A stretch of 64,000 bases of DNA from NCBI GenBank assembly GCA_037367405.1, contig JAZKJV010000683.1, positions 682,001 through 746,000 of the forward strand, given 5' to 3'. A model generated the notes under the pieces. The model made no database searches. It had not been told where the DNA came from and worked only from the letters and a program-made list of their open reading frames with translations. Within the stretch, counting starts at the first letter, position 1. The number at the start of each line of letters is the position of its first letter. This document shows positions 48,858-60,447 of this stretch, in pieces. The stretch comes from Ottelia alismoides. Taxonomy: Eukaryota; Streptophyta; Magnoliopsida; Alismatales; Hydrocharitaceae. The position numbers and the translations under genes are program-made.

Positions 48858-49495
48858 ATTTTTTTTTGATGTGAAATAGGGTGATCTCCCAGGATGGGAG
48901 TCACCGCCAAGTTAATATATTAATAAAAAAATATGATACAAGAGGGAACTATTTTGACTCCCGAAAGCTTAAGAGAGCCTTACAATGGGAAACAACATTC
49001 TCTGAATAAAATCGATGGTTGTTAAACAGAAGGTCATTTCTTGCCAGCCAGATCGCCCAAAGCACACCAAAAGGTCTTGCAACATCATCAGTTGAGCCAC
49101 CTTCTATCTTTCTAATTCCTTCCCAAAACTTCATTAGGCCACTCGTGTCTACCCATGGGATGGTCATTTCTCTCCACACCTTCTGCGAGTACAGACAGGA
49201 GAAGAAAAGATGCTCCGAGGTCTCTGGCTGATCTCCGCACCTGTCACAAGAAGCATCCTGGATACCCAGAATCCTCGTTCTTCTGTCTTTGTCCAGAAGC
49301 CTGTCCCTCCTCAAGCACCGAAGGAAGACCTTTATCCTATTTGGGATTTTGCTCGCCCAGATTATCTTCACATCCTTGCACATGTCCTGATCTTGATCTT
49401 CACCAGCATTTCTCAGATCTCTGTATAGTAGCTTGACAGAAAATTTAGAACTCGTCCAAGTAAAATGATCCCTGGTATGTGTAAAATTATCCGGA
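48858..49495 (-). mobile_element. 5'-truncated L1-type LINE with target duplication
   Basis: On the minus strand it ends in a poly(A) (T-run 48859-48867 on +). It is flanked by TCGAATCAA at 48849-48857 and 49496-49504, a 9-bp duplication. Only the last part of ORF2 remains, as expected of target-primed insertion. Confidence 0.85.
48949..49438 (-). pseudogene. LINE ORF2 C-terminus, zinc-binding zf-RVT domain
   Basis: The 144-residue frame carries the plant LINE zf-RVT signature: IWASKIPNRIKVFLRCLRR, then CDRCGDQPETSEHLFFSC (Cys-x2-Cys ... His ... Cys) and SQKVW. This domain follows RT in plant L1 elements and is often copied near genes. The upstream RT is missing through 5' truncation. The frame itself is open and ends at 48949, so the insertion is not very old or was only lightly mutated. 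Confidence 0.85.
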
Positions 49496-50338
49496 TCGAA
49501 TCAAGTTAGACTGGCATATTATACAAATAAATATGAATCGTGTTATATTATATAATTAAAGGATCTCTACACTTGTATCTTTCCATATATTTCCAATAAC
49601 AATTACCCCTTTTTTACAATTATAATTGCACCCCTATAGTTTTATAAAACTCATAATAGTGACCTTTATTGGTACACTTATGCTCCTATATATATTGCAC
49701 CAACATAAGGACAATATTGTATTTTTTAATAATATTAGGATACAAGTGTAGTTGCTAAAAAGTTAGGGGTATACATGTTATTAGAAAAACTCAAAAGGAC
49801 ATGAGAAATATATTTTATTAAATTCATCTAAATACATATATGTGATATACAAAATTAACTATTTTAAAACTATCGAAACTCTAATTGATGACAAATATTG
49901 TTAATTACTATTTCTCGTAATGTGACTATGCTAACTTTTTTTACGTGGAGGCATCATTTATTGTTATTCGAAGGAACAACCCCATGCATAATGTGGGAAG
50001 AGAGACAATGGTCAAAGGGAGAGGCGATAGTGGATCACTGACATACATGAAAGGAGAATAGAAAAAAGTAGCATACTAATGGTTAGATTGAAACTAGATT
50101 ATTAATGTTTCAAAAAATCATTTTATTAAATAATTAGAAATTTTTTTTAAATAAAAATGGATAAATTTATGGTTGAACGGGTGGTTTGATTCAATTGATT
50201 CAACGGGTTAAACGGTCCAACCAAGTTTTGATTGGTTGTTATTTCTGAGTAAAAACAAGGTAGTTTAACCCATTTTTTCTTCTGGTTCTTGGCCTAAATG
50301 ATAAAACCGATTAGTTCAGTTAAATTTTTAAAACATTG

Positions 50339-50629
50339 AAATAAAATAATATTTTTAAACCAAACCCGAAACCTTTGCCGAAGAGGTTGGATTGGGTTGA
50401 ACCATGGGATCAAAGCAATTCAACCAAGTGATAATATCGTCATTTTTTAAAATTGGATTAAACGAAATTGGCAGAGAAAAAAAATCCAACTGTTGTCTAG
50501 TCAAATCAGAATGAATCAAAACATGTATAAAACACACACTCGAGTAACTTAAAATAGATGAAAATACATAATCAATGCATGCATCTCATAATTCATATAA
50601 AATATTTCTTACATAACCAACATCATATG

Positions 50630-50664
<35 letters not shown>

Positions 50665-51216
50665 AATATGTATACCAAAACAACTACTTTACGTAATAAT
50701 AACGATTTAATAATATTTAAAATATATTTTGTACAAAAAGTTATAATGGAGTAGTTGGTTAGCATTTTGGGGTAAGCAACCAAAGGTCATATGTTAAACC
50801 AAGGTTGGAAATAGTCATTTAAACCGATATCTTAAATAAAATATAGAAATTCGAACCAAAGCGGTCAGAATCAGTTAACCAGACAGGTCTATACCCGGTT
50901 CATCTGTCGAATCGGTCGGTGCGGCGCAGTTTTCAAAACACAGGGATAACCTGCTATGGCTGTGAACAGTAATGTATGCAATAGGCTTGCACCAGACTTA
51001 CACTAGTTCAATCAGTATAGTTGATACAATTTTTTCAATGGATAACTATAGGTCGACGTTTGTAATTTTCACCTTTCCAAGTTTTGAATAATGTTAAGCT
51101 ATGTCTATGCTTGGATAGCTAAGTTCTGAAGATGGATAAAGAAAGTTGACGTAGATTACGCCCACTTTTCTTCTCTAGTTCAAGGTTGATAATATTGATA
51201 TGCATATTAGCAACTA
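50339..51216. other. Spacer with (TA)n microsatellite
   Basis: A (TA)15 run lies at 50630-50659. Around 50800-50945 there are GGTC/GACC-rich phrases like those of the hAT-like element at 51993, probably a decayed copy. No gene seen. Confidence 0.45.
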
Positions 51217-51219
51217 GTA

Positions 51220-51467
51220 GGGTGTGTTCGCTTGGAGAATAGTCTCTGGAATAAGGGGTCAATTCTCCTTCCGACACGGTTCCCAGTGGTACGGCTATTT
51301 TCCATTATTTTATCTTATTTTACTCTTATTCCTATATTTATCCCACATTACCTAACTTTATTTCACCTTATTCTCCTTATTCATTTCCTCTAGTCGAACA
51401 ACGAATAGATTCTTATTCTCCTTATTCCCCATCTTTATTCATGCTTATTCCCGAACCGAACGCACCC
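51220..51467. mobile_element. MITE of 248 bp with 3-bp duplication
   Basis: Inverted ends GGGTGTGTTCGCTTGG and CGAACCGAACGCACCC (three mismatches). GTA lies on both sides (51217-51219 and 51468-51470). The interior has CTTATTC repeats. The 3-bp duplication suggests a PIF/Harbinger relative. Confidence 0.65.
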
Positions 51468-51992
51468 GTAGAGATTAATTCGTCATCTGTTTCTAAGCAA
51501 AAATTCTACAAACTGTCAGTCGAATCAAGTAGAATCAATGTCTCCTAACATGATCGAACCCAGTTAATTAAACAAACGATCAACGGGTCGACAGATTGGA
51601 TAGTTGATTCGTCAAAAATCGATAAAAATTAGCCGTTTAACCGGAGTCGATTCGATGATCTGAATTGATCAAGGAACTTTCAATGCTTAGCTGGCTCCTA
51701 CAAGTTTCGTTGCTTATGCCCCCTGTGAAAAAGTCAGCTTTATTCATGGTACATTTGGTTCATTCGTTCTTTTTGTAATTCCGATTCATGTAAGAAGGAT
51801 GAGGTTGAATCGTGATCTTTAAAGTGGGATTTCACTACTTCTACCACCAGACCATAAGATGGGTTCAACGAGATGACTACTTAAGATTCAGATTATACAT
51901 GAGTTGTCTATACATTTATTTTAGATCGCAGGATAATGAAAAGGTAATATCACATGTTCCTCAAATTTTGATTCGATCCTTGGGGTTGCAAT

Positions 51993-52702
51993 CAGAGTTT
52001 AAAAAATTGGACTGGACCGGCCGGTCGGACCAGTTGGACCAGGAACTGGCCCCGATCTGGTCGGTTTGATCGGTTTTAGGTAATTGTTTTTAAAAAAAAA
52101 GAAAATAAAAAATCAGGTCAGATCGGTGGTCGGACCGGGTTGACCCGGGCGGTTGGACCGGGTTGACCCGGATTTGATGGTTTAGTATATTTTTTTAAAA
52201 ATAAAGGTTTAAATAATGAAATAATAGTTTTTTTCACTTGTACCCTTCTTAAATTCTACAATTTCAATTACTTTCATCTCTTTTTTGGAATATAACTTGT
52301 GCTACTACTTTCGTGGGGTAATTTTCTAAAAGCAACTATAAATAAATTATTACAATATTATATTCATATATAATGCTAGAAAATGTGACTACCTTTTGTA
52401 GAGTTTTATTCGAAATAGACAATCATGTTTTTATGTTGAAAGATTTGACATTTTAAATGATTATTTCATTGATATATAAATACATATTTACATATATCTA
52501 TCCGATTTTATCGGTTCAAAAACCCGGTTCGACCGGTCGGACCAATAAATTAAGCTCGGTCTGGTTTTTTCCGAGTCGATATGAATGATAACGTCATGCT
52601 AACATCATCACCGGTCCGACCGGTTTGGACCGACGGTCTGATCCGGTTAGACCAAACCGAAGACTAACCGGTTTAATGTCTGGTCCGATTTTTAAAACCT
52701 TG
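51993..52702. mobile_element. hAT-like non-autonomous element, 710 bp
   Basis: Ends CAGAGTTTAAAAAATTGGAC and GTCCGATTTTTAAAACCTTG are inverted. It is flanked by GTTGCAAT and GTTGCAAC, an 8-bp duplication with one mismatch. Subterminal regions are dense in GGACCGG/CCGGTC motifs, as is typical of hAT transposase binding arrays. No coding frame. Confidence 0.75.
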
Positions 52703-52710
52703 GTTGCAAC

Positions 52711-53350
52711 TACACTTATTCAAATACCTATGACGGAGCAAGCCACGTAAGAATACACTTTAAACTAACCTTTTAACGTATAAATAAATCAATCAAAACA
52801 GGTGAGGTGAACAACTCAACCTTTGACCAAGCCATTCAAGATAATTAATTATAGTTAGATTTGACTAATTTTTATCTGCATTTGAAAACTATGGTGCGGT
52901 TTACGTAACAATCCAAACCCTTGAATTGATTATTTCCAAAGGAACGTTTAAGACAATATATTTGTGTACCTTTTTAGATAATAAATATATATTTGTTATC
53001 ATCGTTCTCTCCCGAGGGAAAGTTGAAGAAGGCTTTTAATGCGACAATGGTTCGAAATCTGGGCAATGGATCTTGATGCGATTAAATTGATGAGGGTGAT
53101 TAACCGCTACGTGAGATTTTACTTAAATGCAAAGAATATACTACAAAATGCAAAGAATATACTACAGATCTTGTGGAGGTGATCACTCTCGAGTATGCCA
53201 AGGAGCAGTTGTTTTCATGTAACCCTTCGAAAGCAACTTCAGAGTCAATACTATGCCTTTCTGATAGTACTCCCTCTATTTTTACTCTACATGGTGGAAA
53301 TGATTCCTTGTGAGCACCAGAGTGATTCTATACGGTATTGAAGTTAGACT
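52711..53350. other. Spacer with a 21-bp tandem duplication
   Basis: AAATGCAAAGAATATACTAC occurs twice (53126-53145 and 53147-53166). No gene seen. Confidence 0.4.
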
Positions 53351-53760
53351 TGTTGAAAATATAAGTTGTGTATTACCCATGAATAATATTATCACAATGA
53401 GATCTTATACACATGCATCTAGAATCCTCCACAAACATAATGATAAGTTGTGAGCCTATAATGCTCAACATGCACGTGGATAAGTCTCATAACAAATATC
53501 AACTTCGAGAGAAGATTCTAGAATAAAGAGATGTTGAGAAAATATCTAGATATTTATCCACCTCCATCAAAAATATATTAACTTATCTACTAAAGGATGA
53601 AGATAAAAGTGGAGTCTAGAAATCATATATCCACCAAGTTGAAGAGCCTATAAATACCACCTAATGGGATCTTATCCGAAACAACAACAAACACAAGACA
53701 TATCACAATACAAATAAACACGACCACTATCACCACAAGTATCCTCCCAAGCCTAAGGGC

Positions 53761-53925
53761 TTGTTTGGTTGCTGGGTTGGACTGGGTTGGGTTGGGGTAC
53801 ACCGGTGTACCCCTCCTTCTACCCCCCTCAATCATCCTCACAGTTTACTATTTACAGGGGTACAGTTTACTATTCACAAGAGTACCCCAACCGAACCCAA
53901 CCTAGTCCAACCCAGCAACCAAACA
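53761..53925. mobile_element. Short MITE with long inverted ends
   Basis: 165 bp. The ends TGTTTGGTTGCTGGGTTGG and CCAACCCAGCAACCAAACA are perfect inverted repeats, extended with mismatches to about 40 bases. It can fold into one hairpin. The duplication is uncertain. Confidence 0.7.
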
Positions 53926-53930
53926 GGAAG

Positions 53931-54213
53931 GGTTCGTTTGGTGGTCGGTGTACACCGGTGTACACCTGCATACCCCTCCTTCCAATCCTCCCAACCTGTG
54001 TTGGGATTATTTATATCGACCATGTAAATTCTTTGGTATAATATTTTTTTATTATGTTCAAAAAAATATTAATATAAAAAATATATTATAATAATTAAAA
54101 AGTTAATATAACACATGATCAATGTCACATCACATCACAATTATCACTCCAACCCTCCAAAAAGCTACTATTCACAGGGGATACCCCAATCCAACCTCGT
54201 TACCAAACGGACC
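53931..54213. mobile_element. Related MITE directly adjacent
   Basis: 283 bp with ends GGTTCGTTTGGTGGTCGG and TACCAAACGGACC. It shares TACACCGGTGTAC and GCTACTATTCACAGGGG phrases with its neighbour, so it is the same or a sister family. Confidence 0.55.
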
Positions 54214-54288
54214 TTACAGAAACGATCAATCACGCAAGCACAAAGATACACGGAATTGCTACTCCCAAGGATTGTCTTTATGAACATA

Positions 54289-54480
54289 CACTACAAAAAA
54301 TGATCTATTTACCAACACAACATTGCGACTACATGTGGTGCTAATTTAGTCGCATTGCCAATTACGATCACATTTGAACCACATGTGGTTGTAAATTGGT
54401 GTGCGACTACAAAGTGATCTAGTTACCACCGTTGTGCTACCACACGTGATCGCATTTTGTAGTCGTATTTTCTACTAAAA
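54289..54480 (+). mobile_element. Left end of a CACTA (En/Spm)-type element
   Basis: CACTACAAAAAA at 54289-54300 is the typical CACTA terminus. It is followed by subterminal repeats in both orientations built on GCGACTACATGTGGT / ACCACATGTGGTTG. The opposite terminus (TTTTTTGTAGTG) was not found, so it is probably truncated. Confidence 0.45.
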
Positions 54481-55340
54481 TTTCATATGCGGGACCTTTC
54501 TTCACTCCCATTCCAGTGACGAAATCCATCAAATTTTTTACTCCTCATCCGACCTAAACCCAAAAATACACATTCTCATCTTCGACCTTTCTCCTCCACC
54601 TATCCCTCCTCCTGTAACGGATTGAAGAAAAAACATAAAAATAAATCTCATAGCGTGAATCAAGAACAAATTAAATATTAAGATAATTAGAAAGAGATAA
54701 ATCACCAAACAAATTAGTCAAGAATCTTAATTAAGTTATTCAAATTATCCTCTCAATTATTTTATTAATTTATTGTTGTTCAAAATCTCCATTGATTATA
54801 CTTTTTAAATCCATGAAGCTCCAACAACTTCTTCAAATATTGCAATATACGTGAGAGAGAGTTTCAGAAAGAGATAAAGAAAGGGAGAGAGAGACCGGTG
54901 ACAACTTCTTTTCATTGACGCCATTTACGAATCCGACAACAACAATGTTCTCCGTCAACATCAAAGTTTTGATCCAGCTAAAGTCGGAGGATGAACGACA
55001 TTGTCGACAACAGCTTGTATATGTTGGATCAAGGTATCTTTGTCGGTGGATTTGTCATGCGCCATTGAGGTATATGTCGAAACCTTTAGGATTATGCAGC
55101 GTCTTGAATAAAATTCATGAAAGTATTCCTTTAGAATTTCCAGAAACTAGAACAGGGCACTGAATCCACTTAATTGCACAATAACGATGCACTAGTAGAT
55201 GCACTTAAAATCCGCCTCCGACATACAGACAGGTGGCAAAATTGTTTTGTTGGCAAAGAATGGTTTATGAAAGCATATACAATGTTACATGGGGTCAACA
55301 ACATTTCAAATGGTTTTATATTATTATGATACATAAACTC
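54481..55340. other. Spacer, one unsupported open frame
   Basis: CT-rich and AT-rich DNA. An open frame of 82 codons (54915-55163, +) has no recognised motif and no second copy in the window. I do not call it a gene. Confidence 0.4.
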
Positions 55341-55343
55341 TCA

Positions 55344-55730
55344 GGCCCCGTTCAGCAGCCGGTTTACCGGCGGGTTAGGGGGGTTTACCCCCTAAATCCA
55401 CATCTCCCTCTCTCATCGTGGGCCCCACTTTATTCCTTTTCTAAAAATTTAAATAAATCAATTTTACATCATTAATCCTACCAAAAAATAATATACTATA
55501 CCATCATATCATATAAAAATTATAAACTACTCCACTTCTACTCACTTTTCCAAACTTCAATACAATCACATCACAATAACTACTTACTTTTTCAAATTCC
55601 AATACAATCATATCACCCCAAACCCACTTCTAACCCACCCCTAGTTTAACCCTCTATCCAAACACCAAAACAAAAAATGGGTTACCCTCTACCAGTTTAA
55701 CCCGCCTTAACCCGCCAACCAAACACACCC
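55344..55730. mobile_element. MITE, Harbinger-like, third copy
   Basis: 387 bp with ends GGCCCCGTTCAGCAGCCGG and CCGCCAACCAAACACACCC. TCA lies on each side (55341-55343, 55731-55733). The body shares the AATAATATACTATACCATCA and TTCCAAACTTCAATACAATC phrases with the copies at 47.3-48.0 kb. Confidence 0.68.
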
Positions 55731-55733
55731 TCA

Positions 55734-57198
55734 TTGTTTGATATGTAAATTTGTGTTTTGACGTTATAGTCAATAGTTTAATGATAATAATATACTTTAT
55801 TTCTTTTCTGCAAATTAATCTTGGTTCTTGAATAACAATCTCGACTGCATTTTATTATTAGCAAGCCTATTACGTATCCTAATTACCTAATCTAATGACA
55901 ATTATTGAATTATCCATTAAAAAAAGGTATGGCATGAGAAGTCTAGGGCTCTTGTTCCATAACTTATACTATATTATGTATATTAATAGTAAATGCAAGT
56001 AGCTCATGACAGACTATATTTGACGATCTCACAATCATATCGGTGTGAGATTCAACTCTTTTCTACCAGTGTTAGATTCAACTCTTTTCTATTTGATTTT
56101 ATGTAAGGTAAGAATATAACCGATCGAAGTTACATGCGATGGTTAAGAATACGTTAAATCTCATACTAGTGATATTGATAACTTTTGTTTATAGTTATGA
56201 TATCATTGAAAAATTTTGGGATATGGATATCAAATTACTTACCAGTGATAGATAAGTTTTTTTATATAACAAACAACTAGGAATACTTATGAAAAAAGTC
56301 ATTGAAGTTCAAATTAAATTTTGACATCGGCTCGAATTAAGGGGTCGTAAGGAACTAAAGGGTCAACGCCTTCCGGAGGTGTGAGGCAAAAGATAATTCC
56401 TCAAAAATTGTAGCTACACTACCATGCTATGTTCTGTTTATGGACTGCTTGACCAGCAATAAAGCCATCAAAGCCACCTAACAATCTAACTTTCAAGACA
56501 ACCCAATCACTGTTAAGGTTAAGTGTATATATATGCAATTATGTTAATGTTAAGTTCATATTTGTAATTATGTTACTGTCATGAGCACACGTGCAAATAA
56601 GGCAAACTTAAAGGGCATACACGAAAGTGTACAAAAGATCACTCCTCTTATGTATAATTAAGTCTATTGATGATCTTTATAGTGATATCAAATAATTTAT
56701 GCAACATGAGGAAGTGATAGAATGAAAATTATGTCTTTATTGTTGGAATAATTATCCTTATGTTATGGATGAAATTATGAGTTGTGATTTGATTTTCATG
56801 CTAGCCAGCCTGACCGCACTCGGCATATACTGAGCGCTAAGTTCATAACATATGTTGTCACTCTTTTTCAGTTAAACGTGAAGATTAAATTCTCTACGGT
56901 TCAAGGAAATTCACTATCTTCTAGAAATGAAATCAGTATGAGACTATTGTTGGATCGGTTTGGAAGGATGTGCTTATGCCCATTGGAATAAGGAAATCGT
57001 GGACACGATTTCATCTAGTTTATTTACCTTTTATTTTAATTAACTCTTGAACTTTTGACGTTGTTAGTATTATGGATTTTTTTAAAGTTGGTTCTTTACT
57101 GCTCTTATATGTTATGATTGATGATATGAGTAATGGTCTCGAGATTGTCCATTGTGTTCTCTCTTCCACATCATTTTCCGACGATCGGGTTCGTTACA
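55734..57198 (+). other. Spacer ending in a chromovirus LTR 3' end
   Basis: AT-rich. The last few hundred bases are probably an LTR because they end in TTACA two bases before a tRNA-Met-type primer site (57201). The left end of that LTR was not resolved. No gene is seen. Confidence 0.4.
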
Positions 57199-57200
57199 AG

Positions 57201-57212
57201 TAGTATCAGAGC
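57201..57212 (+). other. Degraded tRNA-iMet primer-binding site
   Basis: TAGTATCAGAGC differs by one base from TGGTATCAGAGC, the initiator tRNA-Met primer site used by plant chromoviruses and copia elements. It is followed by a gag remnant. Confidence 0.6.
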
Positions 57213-57369
57213 AAAAGTTCCTCTAGGCATAAGATATTCGACCAAATCTAACTTACGTCCATTGATTCTAGAAAATCTATGTATTTGACCGGATATTTCA
57301 CACTTCGTCAATATAGATGGCCCATCATCATGGGAATGAGGCACGTAGATCGTGAATCTTCATTGGTAA

Positions 57370-58366
57370 ATGACCGATGAGATGGCTACGGATATGCAAC
57401 GACAGATGCTGGAATTGATGACCATGATGGCTCAACAGCAAAAGCATCAAGGATATGGCTCCAGTGGCTTAACCATGAAGACCTTCATTCAGCATGACCC
57501 ACCCATCTTCAAGGGAGAATCCGAGCAAGATAAAGATGAACATTGGTTGAGGGAGATGAACCTAGCATTCGAGGCAACCGATTGTTCCGAGGAGAAGAAA
57601 ATGATATTTGTTGCCTATCATCTACGAGACAATGCAAAAAAAAATGGTAGACTTCTTGCAGAAGCATGCACTTTGCTAATGCAACTACCATTCAATGGAA
57701 GGACTTTGTGGATCATTTCATTGAACGATACATTCCTCAGCATGTCCAAGATGCAAAGAAACTAGAATTCATCGAGCTTCGATACAGGAGTATGTCAGAT
57801 AAACAATACGCTTCCTTTCCAAGAGGTAGAGAAGTATGGAAAAGGGATATGCACAAACGAAAGACAACATGCTAATAAATTCTGTGGAAGGATTGAATTC
57901 AAGATTGTGCATGAAGGTGCTCACTATAGGTCCTTGGACTTTTTCAGATGCAGTTTCAGCAGTTGTAGAGATCGCCTTAGCATATAAGAGTATCCAACTG
58001 CAACAAGGTCGTTGGAAACATCCTCATTCTACGGACAACAAGAAGGGCAAGTTTGATAAGGATGGAGGAAAGCATTCGAGAATGAAGAATGTCATAAAAG
58101 ATAAGCCAGTGTATCCTTTATGTCCTCACTGTGATAGACAACACATTGGGGAGTGCTATAAGCTTACAGGAGCTTTCGTGACTTGTGGACAAAAACATCA
58201 CTTCATTGGAGATTATCTTATGAAGAAGGAACAAAACTCAGGAGATCAAAAGAAGCATGTCAAAGGAAGGGCGTTCTCTCTACATACGGGAGATGAGGAA
58301 GATGGGCATGCTATAGTTGAAGGTATAGTTTCTATTGCAAATCATTTGACCTATCTTTTTATTTGA
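57370..58366 (+). pseudogene. gag: Chromovirus-type Ty3/gypsy gag remnant
   Basis: The start MTDEMATDMQRQMLELMTMM is followed by the gag core, which jumps between frames. FIQHDPPIFKGE and DEHWLREMNLAFEA are in the first frame, FVDHFIERYIPQHVQDAKKL in the second, and GLNSRLCMKVLTIGPWTF in the third, so there are at least two frameshifts. The zinc-knuckle region reads CPHCDRQHIGEC then CGQKHHFIGDY. In the usual family form the last segment is CxxCGxxGHxxxDC, so several ligands are lost. Protease and pol are absent. The LTR-primer-gag order makes this the left stump of an element whose right part is deleted. Confidence 0.8.
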
Positions 58367-58687
58367 TTCTGCACTTAAAATCTACAAGTTCGTGAATTCA
58401 AGTTTCATTACTTAACTATATTCTATTTAGCATTTTTGTATATGTATCTGAGTTGTCGTTTCTATGAGAGAGTGAGAGAGAAATAAAATCTTCCTTTGAG
58501 AATTTTTCAAGAAAGGGTACAAGTAGGGCTGGGCTAGACTGGACTGAGCTGGGCCCTTAAAATCCCAAACCCAAGCCCATCTAAAACATTTGGGCCTTGA
58601 GCAGGGCCTTAGCCCATATTTTTTGTGTGGTTCGGCCGAAGCCTAGATTCGGCCCAATTCCTTTGGGCTGGGCTTGATCAGGCTGAT

Positions 58688-59334
58688 TAGGGGTGTCTAT
58701 CGAGTTCAATGAGCCAAGTTGGCCTCAACTCGGACTCGAACTCAATAAGAAACCTAAGCTCGAACTCAGGCTCGATAAGGATCGAGCCCTAGATCACCAA
58801 CTCGAACTCGAACTCGTCGAGTTCAAATGACTCACGAGCCTCTTATCGAGCCACGAGTTTCTGAGCTGGCTCACGAGCCTCAAAATAAGCTGGCTCACGA
58901 ACCTCTTATCGAGTCATGAGTTTCTGAGCTGGCTCGTGAGCCTCACAATGAGCAAGCTCATGAACCTCCTAATGAGTCATCGTTCCAATTTATACATTAA
59001 ATTATACAAATGACATTTGTAATTTTGATTTTTTATACTCTTTTCTGTAGCTTTTTTGGCAAGAAAAATGTTAACCTCTATTTTATATCAAACTCAATGT
59101 GGAAGTTTCATTATATATATTTTTATTTTTTTATTAAAAGAGAAAACAAGTTATCGAGTCGAGTTTCCGAGTTGAACAATGCCCAACTTAAACTCGACTC
59201 GATAAGTTAACGAGCCATAAAACCCAACTCGGGCTCGGGCTCGGGCTCGTTAAAGTTTTGAGTCCGGCTCGCGAGCCCTTAATGAGTCGAGCCCGAATTG
59301 AGCTTATCAAGTTCGAGCTTTCGTGACATCCCTA
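58688..59334. mobile_element. hAT-like element, inner member
   Basis: 647 bp with ends TAGGGGTGTC and GACATCCCTA. Perfect 8-bp duplication AGGCTGAT (58680-58687, 59335-59342). Subterminal arrays of GAGCTCG/CGAGTTC and GGCTCACGAGCC. Non-coding. Confidence 0.92.
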
Positions 59335-59513
59335 AGGCTGATCCATCACCAACTGAAGTAAATGTGAGGTGTTGGTCAACCTGTGGTGAGTTTTCAGGAC
59401 TGTATACTAATAATTTATTCTCATTATTGCATATACTAATTTATTCTCCAGCATAAGTACATGTCCCCAATCTTGTTGTTATAAATGTGATCGAAAGGTT
59501 TCCAGTAGAGTAC

Positions 59514-59856
59514 ACCATATTCGTTTAGCAGAGTTGAGTTGGAAGTGGGTAAAACTGAGGGTTAGAAGTGAGTTAGAAGTAGGGGGTGTGTTAGAAGTGG
59601 GTTTGTTGTGATATGATTGTATTGAAGTTTGAAAAAGTAAGTAATTATTGTGATGTAATTGTATTGAAGTTTGAAAAAGTGAGTAGAAGTGAAGTATTTT
59701 ATAATTTTTATATGATATAATGGTATAATATATTATTTTTTTGATGGAATATATGATGGAGAATTGATTTATTTAATTTTTTAAAAAAGAAATAAAGTGG
59801 GTCCATTTGGAGAGAGAAGGTGTGTGGTAAGGGGGGTAAACTCCCCAGCCGAATGG
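59514..59856. mobile_element. MITE, Harbinger-like, fourth copy, inverted
   Basis: It carries the reverse complement of the body phrases of the copies at 47.3, 47.7 and 55.3 kb (ATTGTATTGAAGTTTG, GATATGATTG). Its ends are ACCATATTCG and CCGAATGG with TAC on both sides. It lies inside the outer hAT element. Confidence 0.62.
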
Positions 59857-60447
59857 TACCTAAAAGGTACAAGAACTCATCGAAGCACATGTCTAAGTGC
59901 AAGATAATGTGATGAAAGAAATTCAATCGCGACATACCTTCTAGGAGGCGCCATAATAAAGAAGCGGTTGTGGCGTAGCACAGAGGAGGATCGGCAGGGA
60001 TAAACGCGTGGACTGCGGAGCTCTGATGCTCAAGGAGGAGGTTGCTAGCCATGTTGTGGCTGTGTTAGCGGAGGACAAGTGATTTATTGTTGTCGTGTTG
60101 TTGCGGGGAGGGTCAATAGTGGCTCAAGTAGGGCTATCGCCTAAGATGGAGGAGGAACACAAGGGGTGCGAGATTCGAGTGGGACTTCGACTGTGGGAGT
60201 GGGAAACCAAAAATGAGGGTGGGGGCACATGTTCGGGACTCCTTTCGGGACTAATAGCGAGCCTATATCGGGTCGAAAATGGGTCGGGCCCTTGGGTCGG
60301 GTTGGGCTAGGCTGAGCCCAAGCCCGGTCCCAAAAAATTGGACAAACGTTTTTGGCCTAAGCCGAACCCATTGTTCTTTTAGGCCGGGGTCGAACAGTTT
60401 GGGTTGGGTCGGACCGACCTAACCCAATGTCCATCCCTAGGTACAGG

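Larger units (their letters stand above)
48690..50338. mobile_element. Possible hAT-like element interrupted by a LINE
   Basis: Ends CATTGTTTTAAAAATCG and ...TTTTTAAAACATTG are imperfect inverted repeats, related to the ends of the element at 51993. Flanks GAATAAAT and AAATAAAA match at 6 of 8 bases. The interior has GGTCCAACC/GGTTGGA motifs like that family. Removing the LINE leaves about 1.0 kb. Confidence 0.4.
53351..54288 (+). repeat. Possible copia-type LTR split by two MITEs
   Basis: Starts TGTTGAAAAT and has TATAAATA at 53649-53656, then an A/C-rich leader-like stretch that is interrupted at 53761. It seems to resume at 54214 (CTTACAGAAACG...). The end and target duplication are not resolved. 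Confidence 0.3.
58524..60439. mobile_element. hAT-like element, outer member of a nest
   Basis: Ends TAGGGCTGGGC and GTCCATCCCTA. Flanks GGTACAAG (58516-58523) and GGTACAGG (60440-60447) are an 8-bp duplication with one mismatch. Subterminal repeats are GGGCTGGGC/AAGCCCA types. Two later insertions inside account for nearly 1 kb. No transposase frame. Confidence 0.85.

Noticed and set aside
54915..55163. Possible small host gene of 82 codons
   Set aside because: No recognised motif, no conserved copy to compare, and long chance frames are expected in 64 kb.
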